In this document: positions 5,781 to 12,810 of the stretch, in pieces | Layout of the letters: each line of letters opens with the position of its first letter | Numbering within the stretch: position 1 is the first letter of the stretch | From: Anaerolineales bacterium | GTDB taxonomy: Bacteria; Chloroflexota; Anaerolineae; Anaerolineales; Anaerolineaceae | DNA length: 12,810 bases | Assembly: GCA_020060485.1 (NCBI GenBank) | Contig: JAGVAB010000046.1 | Coordinates: forward strand, 1 to 12,810 | Direction: 5' to 3' | Notes under the pieces: model-generated | Seen by the model: the letters and a program-made list of their open reading frames with translations, nothing else | What the model was told of the DNA's origin: nothing | Databases searched by the model: none | Translations under genes and position numbers: made by a program

Positions 5781-7433
5781 ATGGACAAGATACTAATCGT
5801 TGAGAACGACCCGGTCATCTGTGACTTGATCGCCAGGCAGGCACTGCAAGCGGCACATTATCAACCCGCGGTGGTGAACGATGCCTCGGCAGCCATTAAC
5901 CGCGTCATGCAGCTTGCACCGGATGTGATCATTGCAGATCTTTCTCTGCCTGGGTTAAGCACCCAGGATATGATTGTAGCCCTGACTGCCCAAAACATTC
6001 ACACCCCCGTCATTGCTCTGGCGCGTCAGGGGGAAGATGCTCACATTATTCAGGCCTTTCGCCTGGGCGCAGTCGATCTGTTGCTTTGGCCTTTTCAGGA
6101 AGCTGAAGTGATCACAGTGGTGGAGCGCGCCCTGAAGCAGATCCATGCCCAACAGGAACGTGAACGCCTGGATAAAAAGCTGCAAGAGATGAACCTCGAA
6201 TTGCAGCAGCGTGTGCGTGAATTGACCACCATTTACAATGTTGGCAAAGCGGTCACCTCGATCACAGATCAATCCCTGTTGTTTGAAAAGATTCTGGATG
6301 GTTCGGTGCGGGTGTCCCAATCCGACCTGGGCTGGTTCCTGCTGGCAAATGAAGCCACAGGCAGATTCCATCTGGCAGCCCAGCGCAATCTGCCTCCCTC
6401 ACTCACCGAGCTTATCAACCAGCCCTGGGACGATGGTATCAGTTCGCTGGTTTCGATGTCTGGTGAAACGCTGACCATTCATGGTGATCCACTGAAGCGC
6501 TTCAAGATTTCCAGCCTGGGGCAGTCCACCATGGTTGCGCCGGTCAAAGCCCAGAAGCAGGTGATCGGCCTGCTGGTGGTTATGCGTAAGGAAGCACAGC
6601 CTTATGTCAAAAGTGAGCAGAATCTGCTGGAAGCTGTGTGTGATTATGCTTCAATCTCTTTGATCAATGCGCGTCTGTTCCAGGCAATCGAGACCCGCGC
6701 CCAGTCTTTGCAGCGCGTGGCAAACAGCGCCCAAATGGGCGAGAAGGTCACCAATGAGATGCTGACGGTGGTCAAAACATCTTTGCGAACGCACCTGAAT
6801 GAAAGCCGACGCGCTTTGGATCGGCTTGCCAAAACGCCCATGGCCCGCTGGCAGGCCAATCAGCGTCAGGAATTAGCCAATATTGAAGACCAGATGCAGA
6901 AGATGAACCAGATTGCAGATGCCATTCAACCCCTGCCACAGTCAGGTAAACCGCATTCTTCTGCGCAGGCCAATCTGAATGAATTGGTGCTGCAATCGGT
7001 GAACCGTTTTCAGCATTTTGCACAGCAAAACCGGGTCAGCCTGGTGGCTGAGCCGGAGGCCGCTCCCTTAATGGTCAATGTGGATAGTACACAGATCGGC
7101 CAGGTTTTGGATGGTTTGCTCAGCAACGCCATCAAATATTGCAATCCGGGGGGAAAGGTTACTGTGAGCATGGCGCGCTCCGCGGATGGACAGGTGCGGG
7201 TATTGGTCAGCGATACCGGGATTGGCATCGAAAATCAGCAGATGCCACAGCTCTTTGAAGCCCGGCAAGACAACAGACCCTCTTCAAGCCTCTCCCCCCA
7301 GAAATTTGCCGGCTTGGGCATTCGTTTGCCATTGGTCAAGCAATTGGTTGCCGCCAACCAGGGTTCGATCTGGGTCGAGAGTCACCCGGGACAGGGTACG
7401 ACGTTTACGTTTGCTTTACCGCTTGTCCAATAA
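5781..7433 (+). CDS. Receiver-GAF-histidine-kinase-like protein with degenerate H-box
   Basis: This 550-residue cytoplasmic protein has no membrane segment. A receiver-like domain (1-120) keeps Asp53 (ADLSLPG) and Glu8/Asp10. The conserved Lys is Trp103 (LLWPF in place of xxKPF) and the conserved Thr/Ser is Ala81. A coiled-coil linker (about 120-150) leads to a GAF domain (about 150-300). The dimerisation region (about 310-385) has TSLRTHL (333-339) where active kinases have HELRTPL, so the phosphoacceptor His is Thr333 (codon 6777-6779). The ATPase domain (about 398-549) keeps its N-box Asn449 (LLSNAIKY), G1 DTGIGI (478-483) and GLG of G2 (511-513); the F-box region is altered. It probably binds ATP but may not autophosphorylate by the usual route. 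The next gene, 37 bases on, encodes a related kinase, so the two are likely co-expressed. The domain calls are firm and the pseudokinase reading is inference. Confidence 0.9.
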   Translation: MDKILIVENDPVICDLIARQALQAAHYQPAVVNDASAAINRVMQLAPDVIIADLSLPGLSTQDMIVALTAQNIHTPVIALARQGEDAHIIQAFRLGAVDLLLWPFQEAEVITVVERALKQIHAQQERERLDKKLQEMNLELQQRVRELTTIYNVGKAVTSITDQSLLFEKILDGSVRVSQSDLGWFLLANEATGRFHLAAQRNLPPSLTELINQPWDDGISSLVSMSGETLTIHGDPLKRFKISSLGQSTMVAPVKAQKQVIGLLVVMRKEAQPYVKSEQNLLEAVCDYASISLINARLFQAIETRAQSLQRVANSAQMGEKVTNEMLTVVKTSLRTHLNESRRALDRLAKTPMARWQANQRQELANIEDQMQKMNQIADAIQPLPQSGKPHSSAQANLNELVLQSVNRFQHFAQQNRVSLVAEPEAAPLMVNVDSTQIGQVLDGLLSNAIKYCNPGGKVTVSMARSADGQVRVLVSDTGIGIENQQMPQLFEARQDNRPSSSLSPQKFAGLGIRLPLVKQLVAANQGSIWVESHPGQGTTFTFALPLVQ

Positions 7434-7470
7434 CAGATAAAGGGAAGGGACAGGAAAAGAAATCTTTCTT

Positions 7471-9411
7471 ATGCCTGTTGACGAAAAAAATATGGCCGTT
7501 ATAAATAGAGATCACATTCTTGTTATCCTTTCAGAAGCAGAGATATCCCAACTGCTGGAGCCTGTTCTCAGGTCGATGAACTACGATGTTGTGGTTTGCG
7601 TTGACCAAAAAGCCGCCCAAAAACACCTGTTGACCGAAAGCCCTATTTTGGTGATCGTGGCAGAGAATTTGCGCGATGGCAGCGGGCTGGATTTTGCATA
7701 CAATTTCCTGCAGAAGATGCCTTTGGTTCCGGTCATCCTGCTCGCCAGACAGGATTCAAATGAACTGCTGAAAACCTGCCTGCATATCGGCATTAACAAC
7801 TTCCTGGTGCCACCTCTCAAGGCGGATACCATCAAAACGGCAGTGATGGGCAGCATCAGCAAAGCCCGCCAAACGCGTGAGTGGATCCTGCTGGAGAGCA
7901 AAAGGAATACTGCCAGCCTGAAGCGCAAGGTGGATGAACTGCAAACCCTGACCCATCTGGGAAAGTCGATCAACCGCTCGTTAAACCTGAACAACGTGCT
8001 CACCTCAGTAGTCGACATCGCCGTGGACCTGACCGAGGCCGAGGAAGGCAGCCTTTTGCTGCTGGACGAGAATACCAACGAGTTGTATATTCGGGCCTCG
8101 CGCAATTTTCAGGAGGAGTTTGTACGCACCTTCCGCCTGCCTGCCGAAGATTCACTGGCCGGCACCGTCATTCAGACCGGGAGCCCGGTGGTGCTGGATG
8201 AGAGCACGCCGCAAAAGATCAAAACCTCCTACCTGGTGCAAAGCCTGATCTATGTACCCATCCAGATTGGCGGCCTGGTGATTGGCGTGCTGGGGGTGGA
8301 TAATCGTTCCAAAGGCCGGGCTTTCAGCGAACGGGACGTCAAGCTGCTGATGGCCATCTCGGAATATGCCGCCACTGCCATTGAGAATGCCCGTTTATAC
8401 ACCAACACCATTCTGGAGCGCAACAAAATGGAAGCCCTGTTGACCCGCATCCAGGACGGGGTCATTGTCCTGGACCAGGACAGGCGCCTGTTGCTGGTCA
8501 ACCAGGTGGCCCAGTCGGCATTTAACCTGTCCGGCCATTTGACCGGTCAGCTTTTCCAGAATGTGTTCAACAATCCGGAAATGGTGGAGATGGTGGAAAA
8601 CGCCGAAAGGGATCTTTTCAAGCGGGTTGAACTGTCGATCAAGGACGGCCGCTATTTCAGTGTGCAAACCACCGCCATTCCGGAAGTCGGGCTGGCCATC
8701 ACCATGAATGACATCACCTATCTAAAGAAACTGGATGAGATCAAGAGCGATTTTGTTAACACGGTTTCGCATGACCTGCGCTCGCCTTTGACTGCCATCC
8801 TGGGGTATGTTGACCTGATCGATCGGGTGGGGCCGTTGAATGAAACCCAGCAGGAATTTGTGCACCGGGTGCAGTCCAGCGTGCAGAGTATAACCAACCT
8901 GGTGGATGACCTGCTCAACCTGGGAAAGATCGAATCCGGATTCGACGCCCACCGCGAGAAGATCTTCCTGGATCAACTGGTACGTTTCATCGTTGAAGGG
9001 TTTCAGAACCAGATCATCGACAAGCGATTTGATCTTGAGCTTGTTTTGCCCAATGGCATGCCGCCAGTGTTTGCCAACCCGGCCCAACTGCGCCAGGTCA
9101 TTGAGAATCTGCTGGACAATGCTTTCAAATATACCCCCCCCGGCGGAAAGATCAAAGTCGGCGTGCAGGTTGAGCAAAATCAAGTCATCTTGCAGATACA
9201 GGACAATGGCATTGGCATTTCGCCGCTCGACCTGCCCTATATTTTCGACAAGTTCTACCGCGCCGGCAACGTGGGCAACGTGGTAGGCACCGGCCTGGGG
9301 CTTTCAATCGTCAAGTCGATCATCGACAATCACCAGGGGCGCATTTGGATCGAATCGGCTCCGGGAGAAGGAACCACCGCCACTGTGATGCTGGCCTTGA
9401 TGGAAGAATGA
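7471..9411 (+). CDS. Pseudoreceiver-GAF-PAS sensor histidine kinase
   Basis: This 646-residue soluble sensor kinase has an N-terminal receiver-like domain (about 14-130) that lacks the usual catalytic residues. The acidic pair is replaced near LSEA (20-23), the phospho-Asp position is Ala64 (VIVAENL), Thr/Ser is Ala92, and Lys is Pro114 (LVPPL). A helical linker, a GAF domain (about 158-310) and a PAS-like domain (about 314-420) follow. The HisKA domain is intact, with His434 in VSHDLRSPL. So is the ATPase domain: Asn550 in ENLLDNAFKY, DNGIGI (578-583), the FDKFYR F-box and GTGLGLSIVK (606-615). Autophosphorylation on His434 is expected; the partner regulator is not in the window. The ATG at 7471 is chosen although AGGA lies about 15 bases upstream; the ATG at 7492 has no better site. 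It is co-transcribed with the previous gene and ends at a terminator. Confidence 0.93.
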   Translation: MPVDEKNMAVINRDHILVILSEAEISQLLEPVLRSMNYDVVVCVDQKAAQKHLLTESPILVIVAENLRDGSGLDFAYNFLQKMPLVPVILLARQDSNELLKTCLHIGINNFLVPPLKADTIKTAVMGSISKARQTREWILLESKRNTASLKRKVDELQTLTHLGKSINRSLNLNNVLTSVVDIAVDLTEAEEGSLLLLDENTNELYIRASRNFQEEFVRTFRLPAEDSLAGTVIQTGSPVVLDESTPQKIKTSYLVQSLIYVPIQIGGLVIGVLGVDNRSKGRAFSERDVKLLMAISEYAATAIENARLYTNTILERNKMEALLTRIQDGVIVLDQDRRLLLVNQVAQSAFNLSGHLTGQLFQNVFNNPEMVEMVENAERDLFKRVELSIKDGRYFSVQTTAIPEVGLAITMNDITYLKKLDEIKSDFVNTVSHDLRSPLTAILGYVDLIDRVGPLNETQQEFVHRVQSSVQSITNLVDDLLNLGKIESGFDAHREKIFLDQLVRFIVEGFQNQIIDKRFDLELVLPNGMPPVFANPAQLRQVIENLLDNAFKYTPPGGKIKVGVQVEQNQVILQIQDNGIGISPLDLPYIFDKFYRAGNVGNVVGTGLGLSIVKSIIDNHQGRIWIESAPGEGTTATVMLALMEE

Positions 9412-9433
9412 GTTTCGTTCGGCGCTCCTTCTG

Positions 9434-9469
9434 GCCCGCTGGTCAAGAAGCTGGCGGGCTTCTGGTTTT
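9434..9469 (+). terminator. Intrinsic terminator after the kinase pair
   Basis: GCCCGC (9434-9439) pairs with GCGGGC (9454-9459). The stem extends inward through G-T wobbles to about 10 pairs around a CAAGAA loop and is followed by the T-rich TTCTGGTTTT. It lies 22 bases after the second kinase stop and just before the next promoter. Confidence 0.75.
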
Positions 9470-9476
9470 AACGGAC

Positions 9477-9504
9477 TTGACAAGTGCAGAAAAAAAGCTA
9501 TAAT
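9477..9504 (+). promoter_or_regulatory. Consensus promoter of the nicotinate phosphoribosyltransferase gene
   Basis: TTGACA (9477-9482) and TATAAT (9499-9504) are both perfect consensus hexamers, separated by 16 bases. The predicted start is near 9511, giving a leader of about 34 bases with GAGGT (9532-9536) ahead of the ATG. A promoter this strong, with an inverted repeat directly after the -10, suggests control by repression. Confidence 0.85.
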
Positions 9505-9522
9505 AGTGTAAAATATACACTA
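9504..9522. promoter_or_regulatory. Putative repressor operator, 7-5-7 perfect inverted repeat
   Basis: TAGTGTA (9504-9510), AAATA, TACACTA (9516-9522) is a perfect inverted repeat that starts on the last base of the -10 box and spans the predicted transcription start. A repressor bound here would block RNA polymerase. Since the gene is for NAD salvage, an NAD-pathway repressor such as NrtR or NiaR is a candidate. TAGT...ACTA ends are reminiscent of NrtR sites as I remember them, but I could not compare with a motif collection. Confidence 0.6.
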
Positions 9523-9544
9523 ACTGTCGTGTAGAGGTACAGTG

Positions 9545-10888
9545 ATGAGCGTCTTTGATAATAAACGGTTGACCAACGAAACTTTCAAGCTGGATGTGGA
9601 GCGCATGCGCCGTGGCTGGTATTCCGATAAATACTTTGTCAACATTGCCCAGATGTTGACTGTGCTGGCCGGGCAGGGCTACACCTATCAGGGCAAGCAT
9701 TCCACCCTGCCGGCAGGCTTGTCGGCGGAGAATATTGCCTGTGGTGATATCGAAGTGGAGATGCAGTGGTTCACCCGCCGGGTGGGTACGACCATCGTGG
9801 TTGGAATTGACAAAGCCCTGACCATGCTGCGCCACTGCACTGGTTATTTTGAGGGTGACACTTTCATTGACACCGCCGATAAGCTGCAAGTCTGGGCTGT
9901 GCAGGACGGCTGCAAGGTGCACAGCAATGGCGACCCGCTGCACATCCAGCCGGTGATTCGGGTGCGCGGCCGTTACCGCGACTTTGCCCTGCTGGAAACC
10001 ACCACCCTGGGCATCCTGGCCCGCTCCAGCCGGGTGGCCACTAACGTATACGAGACGCTGATCGCGGCCCGCGGCAAGCCTTTGCTGTTCTTCCCGGCCC
10101 GTTTTGACGTGCATGAGGTGCAGGCCGCAGATGGCTATGCCTATCACCTGGCGGTGCAGCGCTTCAACATGGACTTTGCCAACAAGTTGGGGCCGTTCAT
10201 TTCCACTGATGCCCAGGGCGACTGGTGGGGCGGCGCTGGCGGCGGCACGGTGGCCCATGCGGCCATTGCTTCCTTTCTGGGCGACACGGCCGAGGCCATG
10301 CTAGCCTTTGCCAAAGTGCTGCCTGCCCATATCCCGCGCATTGCCCTGGTGGATTTCACCAATGACTGTGTGAATGAATCGCTGTTGGTGTGCAAATCCA
10401 TGTTTGACCGCTACCGCGAATTGCTGACTGCCGGCAATCTGGAAGAAGCGGAGCGCTATCGCCTGTACGGCGTGCGCCTGGATACCAGCGCCTCTCTGCG
10501 CGATGTTTCGGTGCCGCCTTTGGGCGACCCCGCTCTCGACCTTGGGGTGAACCCGCGCCTGGTCTTTCTGGTGCGCCAGGCCCTGGACGCGGCCTGGGCA
10601 GACTGGAGCCTGCCGCAAAAATGGCAGGAGGAAGCCCGCAAGTTCTGTCAGGCGGTCAAGATCGTCGTCTCCGGCGGGTTCAACCCGGAGCGTATCAACC
10701 GCTTTGAGCGGCTGGGTGTGCCGGTGGATATCTATGCAGTCGGGTCTTCCCTGTTCGACAACTATGGCCCAACCCGCGCGGACTATACCGCCGATGTGGT
10801 GCGCATCAAGGTTGATGGTCAATGGATTGATCTGGCGAAAATTGGCAGAAGGGCTTGCGAGAACCCGGATCTGGAACGCATCTGGTAA
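9545..10888 (+). CDS. pncB: Nicotinate phosphoribosyltransferase (NAD salvage)
   Basis: This 447-residue protein is of the nicotinate phosphoribosyltransferase family, which joins nicotinate to PRPP (with ATP) to give nicotinate mononucleotide, the first step of NAD salvage through the Preiss-Handler route. Family signatures seen are YSDKYF near the N-terminus (26-31), ETTTLGILARSS (151-162), GTVAHAA with His238 as the likely phospho-His, VRLDTSA (310-316), a phosphate-binding SGGFNPERI (376-384) and VGSSLF (399-404). The length is near the family norm. The ATG at 9545 is preferred over the adjacent in-frame GTG at 9542 because GAGGT lies 8 bases upstream of it. It sits alone between terminators, with its own promoter and operator-like repeat. 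A nicotinamide-using relative is less likely but cannot be fully excluded. Confidence 0.92.
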   Translation: MSVFDNKRLTNETFKLDVERMRRGWYSDKYFVNIAQMLTVLAGQGYTYQGKHSTLPAGLSAENIACGDIEVEMQWFTRRVGTTIVVGIDKALTMLRHCTGYFEGDTFIDTADKLQVWAVQDGCKVHSNGDPLHIQPVIRVRGRYRDFALLETTTLGILARSSRVATNVYETLIAARGKPLLFFPARFDVHEVQAADGYAYHLAVQRFNMDFANKLGPFISTDAQGDWWGGAGGGTVAHAAIASFLGDTAEAMLAFAKVLPAHIPRIALVDFTNDCVNESLLVCKSMFDRYRELLTAGNLEEAERYRLYGVRLDTSASLRDVSVPPLGDPALDLGVNPRLVFLVRQALDAAWADWSLPQKWQEEARKFCQAVKIVVSGGFNPERINRFERLGVPVDIYAVGSSLFDNYGPTRADYTADVVRIKVDGQWIDLAKIGRRACENPDLERIW

Positions 10889-10908
10889 TATAGTCGCAAT
10901 TTGAATGA

Positions 10909-10943
10909 AAACTCCCGCCGGTTCATTGTAACGGCGGGAGTTT
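10909..10943. terminator. Bidirectional intrinsic terminator
   Basis: Twelve-base perfect arms (AAACTCCCGCCG at 10909-10920 and CGGCGGGAGTTT at 10932-10943) enclose an 11-base loop. T-rich sequence follows on both strands (TTTGGTTTT plus, TTTTCATTC minus). It lies between the convergent nicotinate phosphoribosyltransferase and LCP genes. Confidence 0.92.
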
Positions 10944-10967
10944 GGTTTTCATCTGTTGTCCGGGGGG

Positions 10968-12368
10968 TCAGGGCAGGGGGTTCGAAGCAGCCCAGTCTGT
11001 GCCCAGCACGACCAGCACATCGGCATAATTATCGGGATTGAAGTTGAAGGTCACCTGGCTGTTGGACACGCGCATCAGTTCGGCCAGATATTTGATGGTG
11101 TAGGGTTTGCCATTGTAGATGGTGATCTGGGTGGCATTGTGAACGTTTTGGGCATTGGTCTCTTCCACCACGTTCAGTCCCTGCGAGCGCAGGTAATCGG
11201 CGGTGCGGGTGGCCAGGGCCGGTTCCTGGGTGCCGTTGTGGATGGCAATGCGCGTGCCTTCTGCCTGGCGCAGCACTGCCGGGTCGTTGGAGATCACTTT
11301 CAGGCTGACCGGGTCGCTGAGGAAGATCTCGTCGCGCAGATCGCGGATCTTGTCCGGGATGGGGATCATGATCGACAGGCCATCTGGCGATTCGCCGCTG
11401 TAAACCATGTTGGGGCCGATCACTTTCTGGGTGATGTTCTCGCGCGGGATCTGCACACCCAGCGAGCCCAGTTTGATCATGTCTTCCAGGTTGAGGTTGG
11501 TGTGAATGCCGCTGCTCAGCTCCTGATACAGGGCGGGCGACTTGGCGATCAACTCGGGCAGCATGTTCCAGGTGACGATCTGGTCGCGGATGGCCATGAT
11601 GACTTCCTGCTGGCGGCGGGCGCGGTCAAAGTCTCCGCCCTCGGTGTAGCGCGAGCGGGCATAGCCCAGCACTTGCATACCGTCCAGCCATTGCACACCC
11701 ACCCGCAGCACTTCCTGCGAGTCGGTCTGGCCGATACGGCTGATGGTTACTTCCTGGCGCACGTAGAGGTCCAGGCCGCCCAGTTCGTCGATCATGCGCA
11801 CAAAGGTCATGAAGTCCACCAGGGCGTAGTGGTCAACTGGCACGCCGAGGAAATGCTCCACGGTGTCCATGGCCAGCCCCGGGCCGCCGCCGGGCATTTT
11901 GTTGGCTTCGCCCAGGAAATAGGCGGTGTTGATCTTGGCATGCCCAAAGCCGGGAATCTGCACCCACATATCACGCGGAATGGAGAGGAAACCGGCTGAC
12001 TGTTTCAACGGGTCAATGGTCACCAGCATCATCGTGTCGCTGCGCGGGATTTCACCTTCTTCCCAGTCGCGGTAATCCAGACCCAGGAAGAGGATCGAGA
12101 TGGGAGTCTTGCCGTCCCAGGCCGGCATTTTTTGGGCGGCGGGCGCATCAGACAGGGAGGGGATGATGATGTTTCCGGCCGCGTCGGTGGTCACCGGTTT
12201 GATGGCCTGAGGTGCGCCCGGCAGGTCGGTCAGGGTCCAGGTGGCAAAGATATTGCGCGCCACCAGGAAGGCCGTTACCGCCAGGGCAAGTCCGACCACG
12301 GCAAACACGATCCACAGGATCAGGTTTGGGCGGTCCATTTTTCGTACAGAAGGATTCTTTGTTTTCAT
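10968..12368 (-). CDS. LCP (LytR-CpsA-Psr) family envelope glycopolymer ligase
   Basis: This 466-residue protein has a short cytoplasmic tail, one membrane helix (about 15-40), an extracellular LCP domain (about 88-270) and a C-terminal LytR_C domain (about 370-460, starting TRIAIHNGT). LCP enzymes move lipid-linked glycopolymers onto peptidoglycan. Visible LCP motifs are SILFLGLDYR (91-100), RSDTMMLV with Asp111, SIPRDMWV with Arg132 and Asp133, KINTAY (145-150) and RSRYTEGGDFDRARRQQ (238-254), whose arginines contact the polyprenyl phosphate in the family. The start is uncertain. I use the ATG at 12366-12368, but the ATG at 12375-12377 and a GTG at 12441-12443 are in frame, and none has a strong ribosome-binding site. 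It follows the Trm112-like gene by 99 bases on the same strand. An apparent hairpin (CCCCT...AGGGG, about 12413-12429) lies in that gap without a T-tract. Confidence 0.93.
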   Translation of the reverse strand: MKTKNPSVRKMDRPNLILWIVFAVVGLALAVTAFLVARNIFATWTLTDLPGAPQAIKPVTTDAAGNIIIPSLSDAPAAQKMPAWDGKTPISILFLGLDYRDWEEGEIPRSDTMMLVTIDPLKQSAGFLSIPRDMWVQIPGFGHAKINTAYFLGEANKMPGGGPGLAMDTVEHFLGVPVDHYALVDFMTFVRMIDELGGLDLYVRQEVTISRIGQTDSQEVLRVGVQWLDGMQVLGYARSRYTEGGDFDRARRQQEVIMAIRDQIVTWNMLPELIAKSPALYQELSSGIHTNLNLEDMIKLGSLGVQIPRENITQKVIGPNMVYSGESPDGLSIMIPIPDKIRDLRDEIFLSDPVSLKVISNDPAVLRQAEGTRIAIHNGTQEPALATRTADYLRSQGLNVVEETNAQNVHNATQITIYNGKPYTIKYLAELMRVSNSQVTFNFNPDNYADVLVVLGTDWAASNPLP

Positions 12369-12467
12369 AGCTTCCATCCGGCTTTTGAACAAGTGCCAGA
12401 CCGTATTCCCCTCACTTTTTGTCAGGGGAGAAGGGCGCTGCACAATACTGGCCGGTCCAATACAGGG

Positions 12468-12689
12468 TTATTTCATCTCCGGCGGGGGCACGGGCAGGGC
12501 TTCGACAGCCGTCGTTTGCCACTTGTCGCCTTCATCGATCAACATGACCGGAATATCCTCAACGATAGGATATTTACGGCCGCAATCCTGGCATACCAGC
12601 CAGGTTTCTTTTACCAATTCCAGGCTGCCTTCTTTTTCACGCACACAAACCGGGCAGCGCAGGATTTCCAACAAGTCAGCATTTACCAT
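12468..12689 (-). CDS. Trm112-like small zinc-binding protein
   Basis: This 73-residue protein matches the Trm112/UPF0434 (YcaR-like) pattern. LLEILRCPVC gives Cys12 and Cys15, then after a beta-hairpin come VCQDCGRKYP (Cys33, Cys36) and the family's closing IVEDIPVMLIDE (42-53). The four cysteines should bind one zinc. Trm112 in eukaryotes and archaea activates methyltransferases, and bacterial homologues are often small stand-alone proteins of unclear partner. The C-terminal tail is Pro-rich. The ATG at 12687-12689 is chosen because GGAGG lies 4 bases upstream; a TTG nine codons earlier would put that site inside the gene. It is the first gene of the pair with the LCP ligase gene. Confidence 0.88.
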   Translation of the reverse strand: MVNADLLEILRCPVCVREKEGSLELVKETWLVCQDCGRKYPIVEDIPVMLIDEGDKWQTTAVEALPVPPPEMK

Positions 12690-12722
12690 GTTGCCTCCAT
12701 AGCGGACAAAATACAACGGCTA

Positions 12723-12749
12723 ATTGTACCATTAACAGCATTTTGTCAA
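12723..12749 (-). promoter_or_regulatory. Promoter of the Trm112-like/LCP gene pair
   Basis: On the minus strand, TTGACA (12744-12749) is perfect and TGGTACAAT (12723-12731) is an extended -10, with a 15-base spacer that is shorter than ideal but compatible with the TGn extension. The predicted start near 12716 leaves a leader of about 27 bases before the Trm112-like ATG. The remaining 12750-12810 shows nothing else I can name. Confidence 0.55.
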
Positions 12750-12810
12750 TTGGCGAATGGAATCAGGGAAATTGCATCAAAATTCTTTTCTACGATAAAT
12801 GAATGTTTAC

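Noticed and set aside
10956..11999. Open frame of 347 codons on the plus strand opposite the LCP gene
   Set aside because: The minus-strand LCP and LytR_C motifs are unambiguous. The plus frame is His/Gly/Val-rich without family motifs, and it starts at the LCP gene's 3' end.

Overview
The window looks like a chromosomal segment of a Chloroflexota bacterium, probably Anaerolineae-like. This is an inference from gene content and protein style: GAF/PAS hybrid kinases, a GGQ-bearing eRF1-like protein, a zinc-ribbon membrane protein, an LCP ligase, and moderate GC with TTGACA/TATAAT-type promoters. No marker gene fixes the taxon. I see no mobile element, CRISPR array, tRNA or rRNA. Nine protein-coding genes are supported and most of the sequence is coding.

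Layout. Positions 1-376 hold no gene I can support. A zinc-ribbon, single-membrane-span protein (minus, 377-1453) and a nitroreductase-family flavoprotein (plus, 1630-2139) diverge from one intergenic region. A bidirectional terminator (2188-2217) separates the nitroreductase from a minus-strand cluster that reads, in transcription order, J-domain co-chaperone (5624-4677), HtrA-like lipoprotein protease (4564-3368) and a GGQ-containing eRF1/Vms1-like protein (3320-2238). Together they look like a protein quality-control cluster covering folding, envelope proteolysis and possible ribosome rescue. The J-protein gene appears to be transcribed from a promoter whose start coincides with the ATG, giving a leaderless mRNA.

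Divergent from it is a plus-strand pair of hybrid sensor kinases (5781-7433 and 7471-9411). Each has an N-terminal receiver-like domain, a GAF domain and a kinase core. The two show complementary losses. The first keeps the receiver Asp but has Thr in place of the phosphoacceptor His. The second keeps the His but has lost the receiver Asp and the other receiver active-site residues. Neither carries a DNA-binding output domain, and no separate response regulator is in the window. This pair is the most unusual feature here.

After a terminator comes a monocistronic nicotinate phosphoribosyltransferase gene (9545-10888). It has a consensus promoter and a perfect 7-5-7 inverted repeat over the predicted start point, which looks like a repressor operator. 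A second bidirectional terminator (10909-10943) separates it from a minus-strand pair: a Trm112-like zinc protein (12689-12468), followed by an LCP (LytR-CpsA-Psr) envelope ligase with a LytR_C domain (12368-10968). A promoter for this pair lies at 12723-12749.
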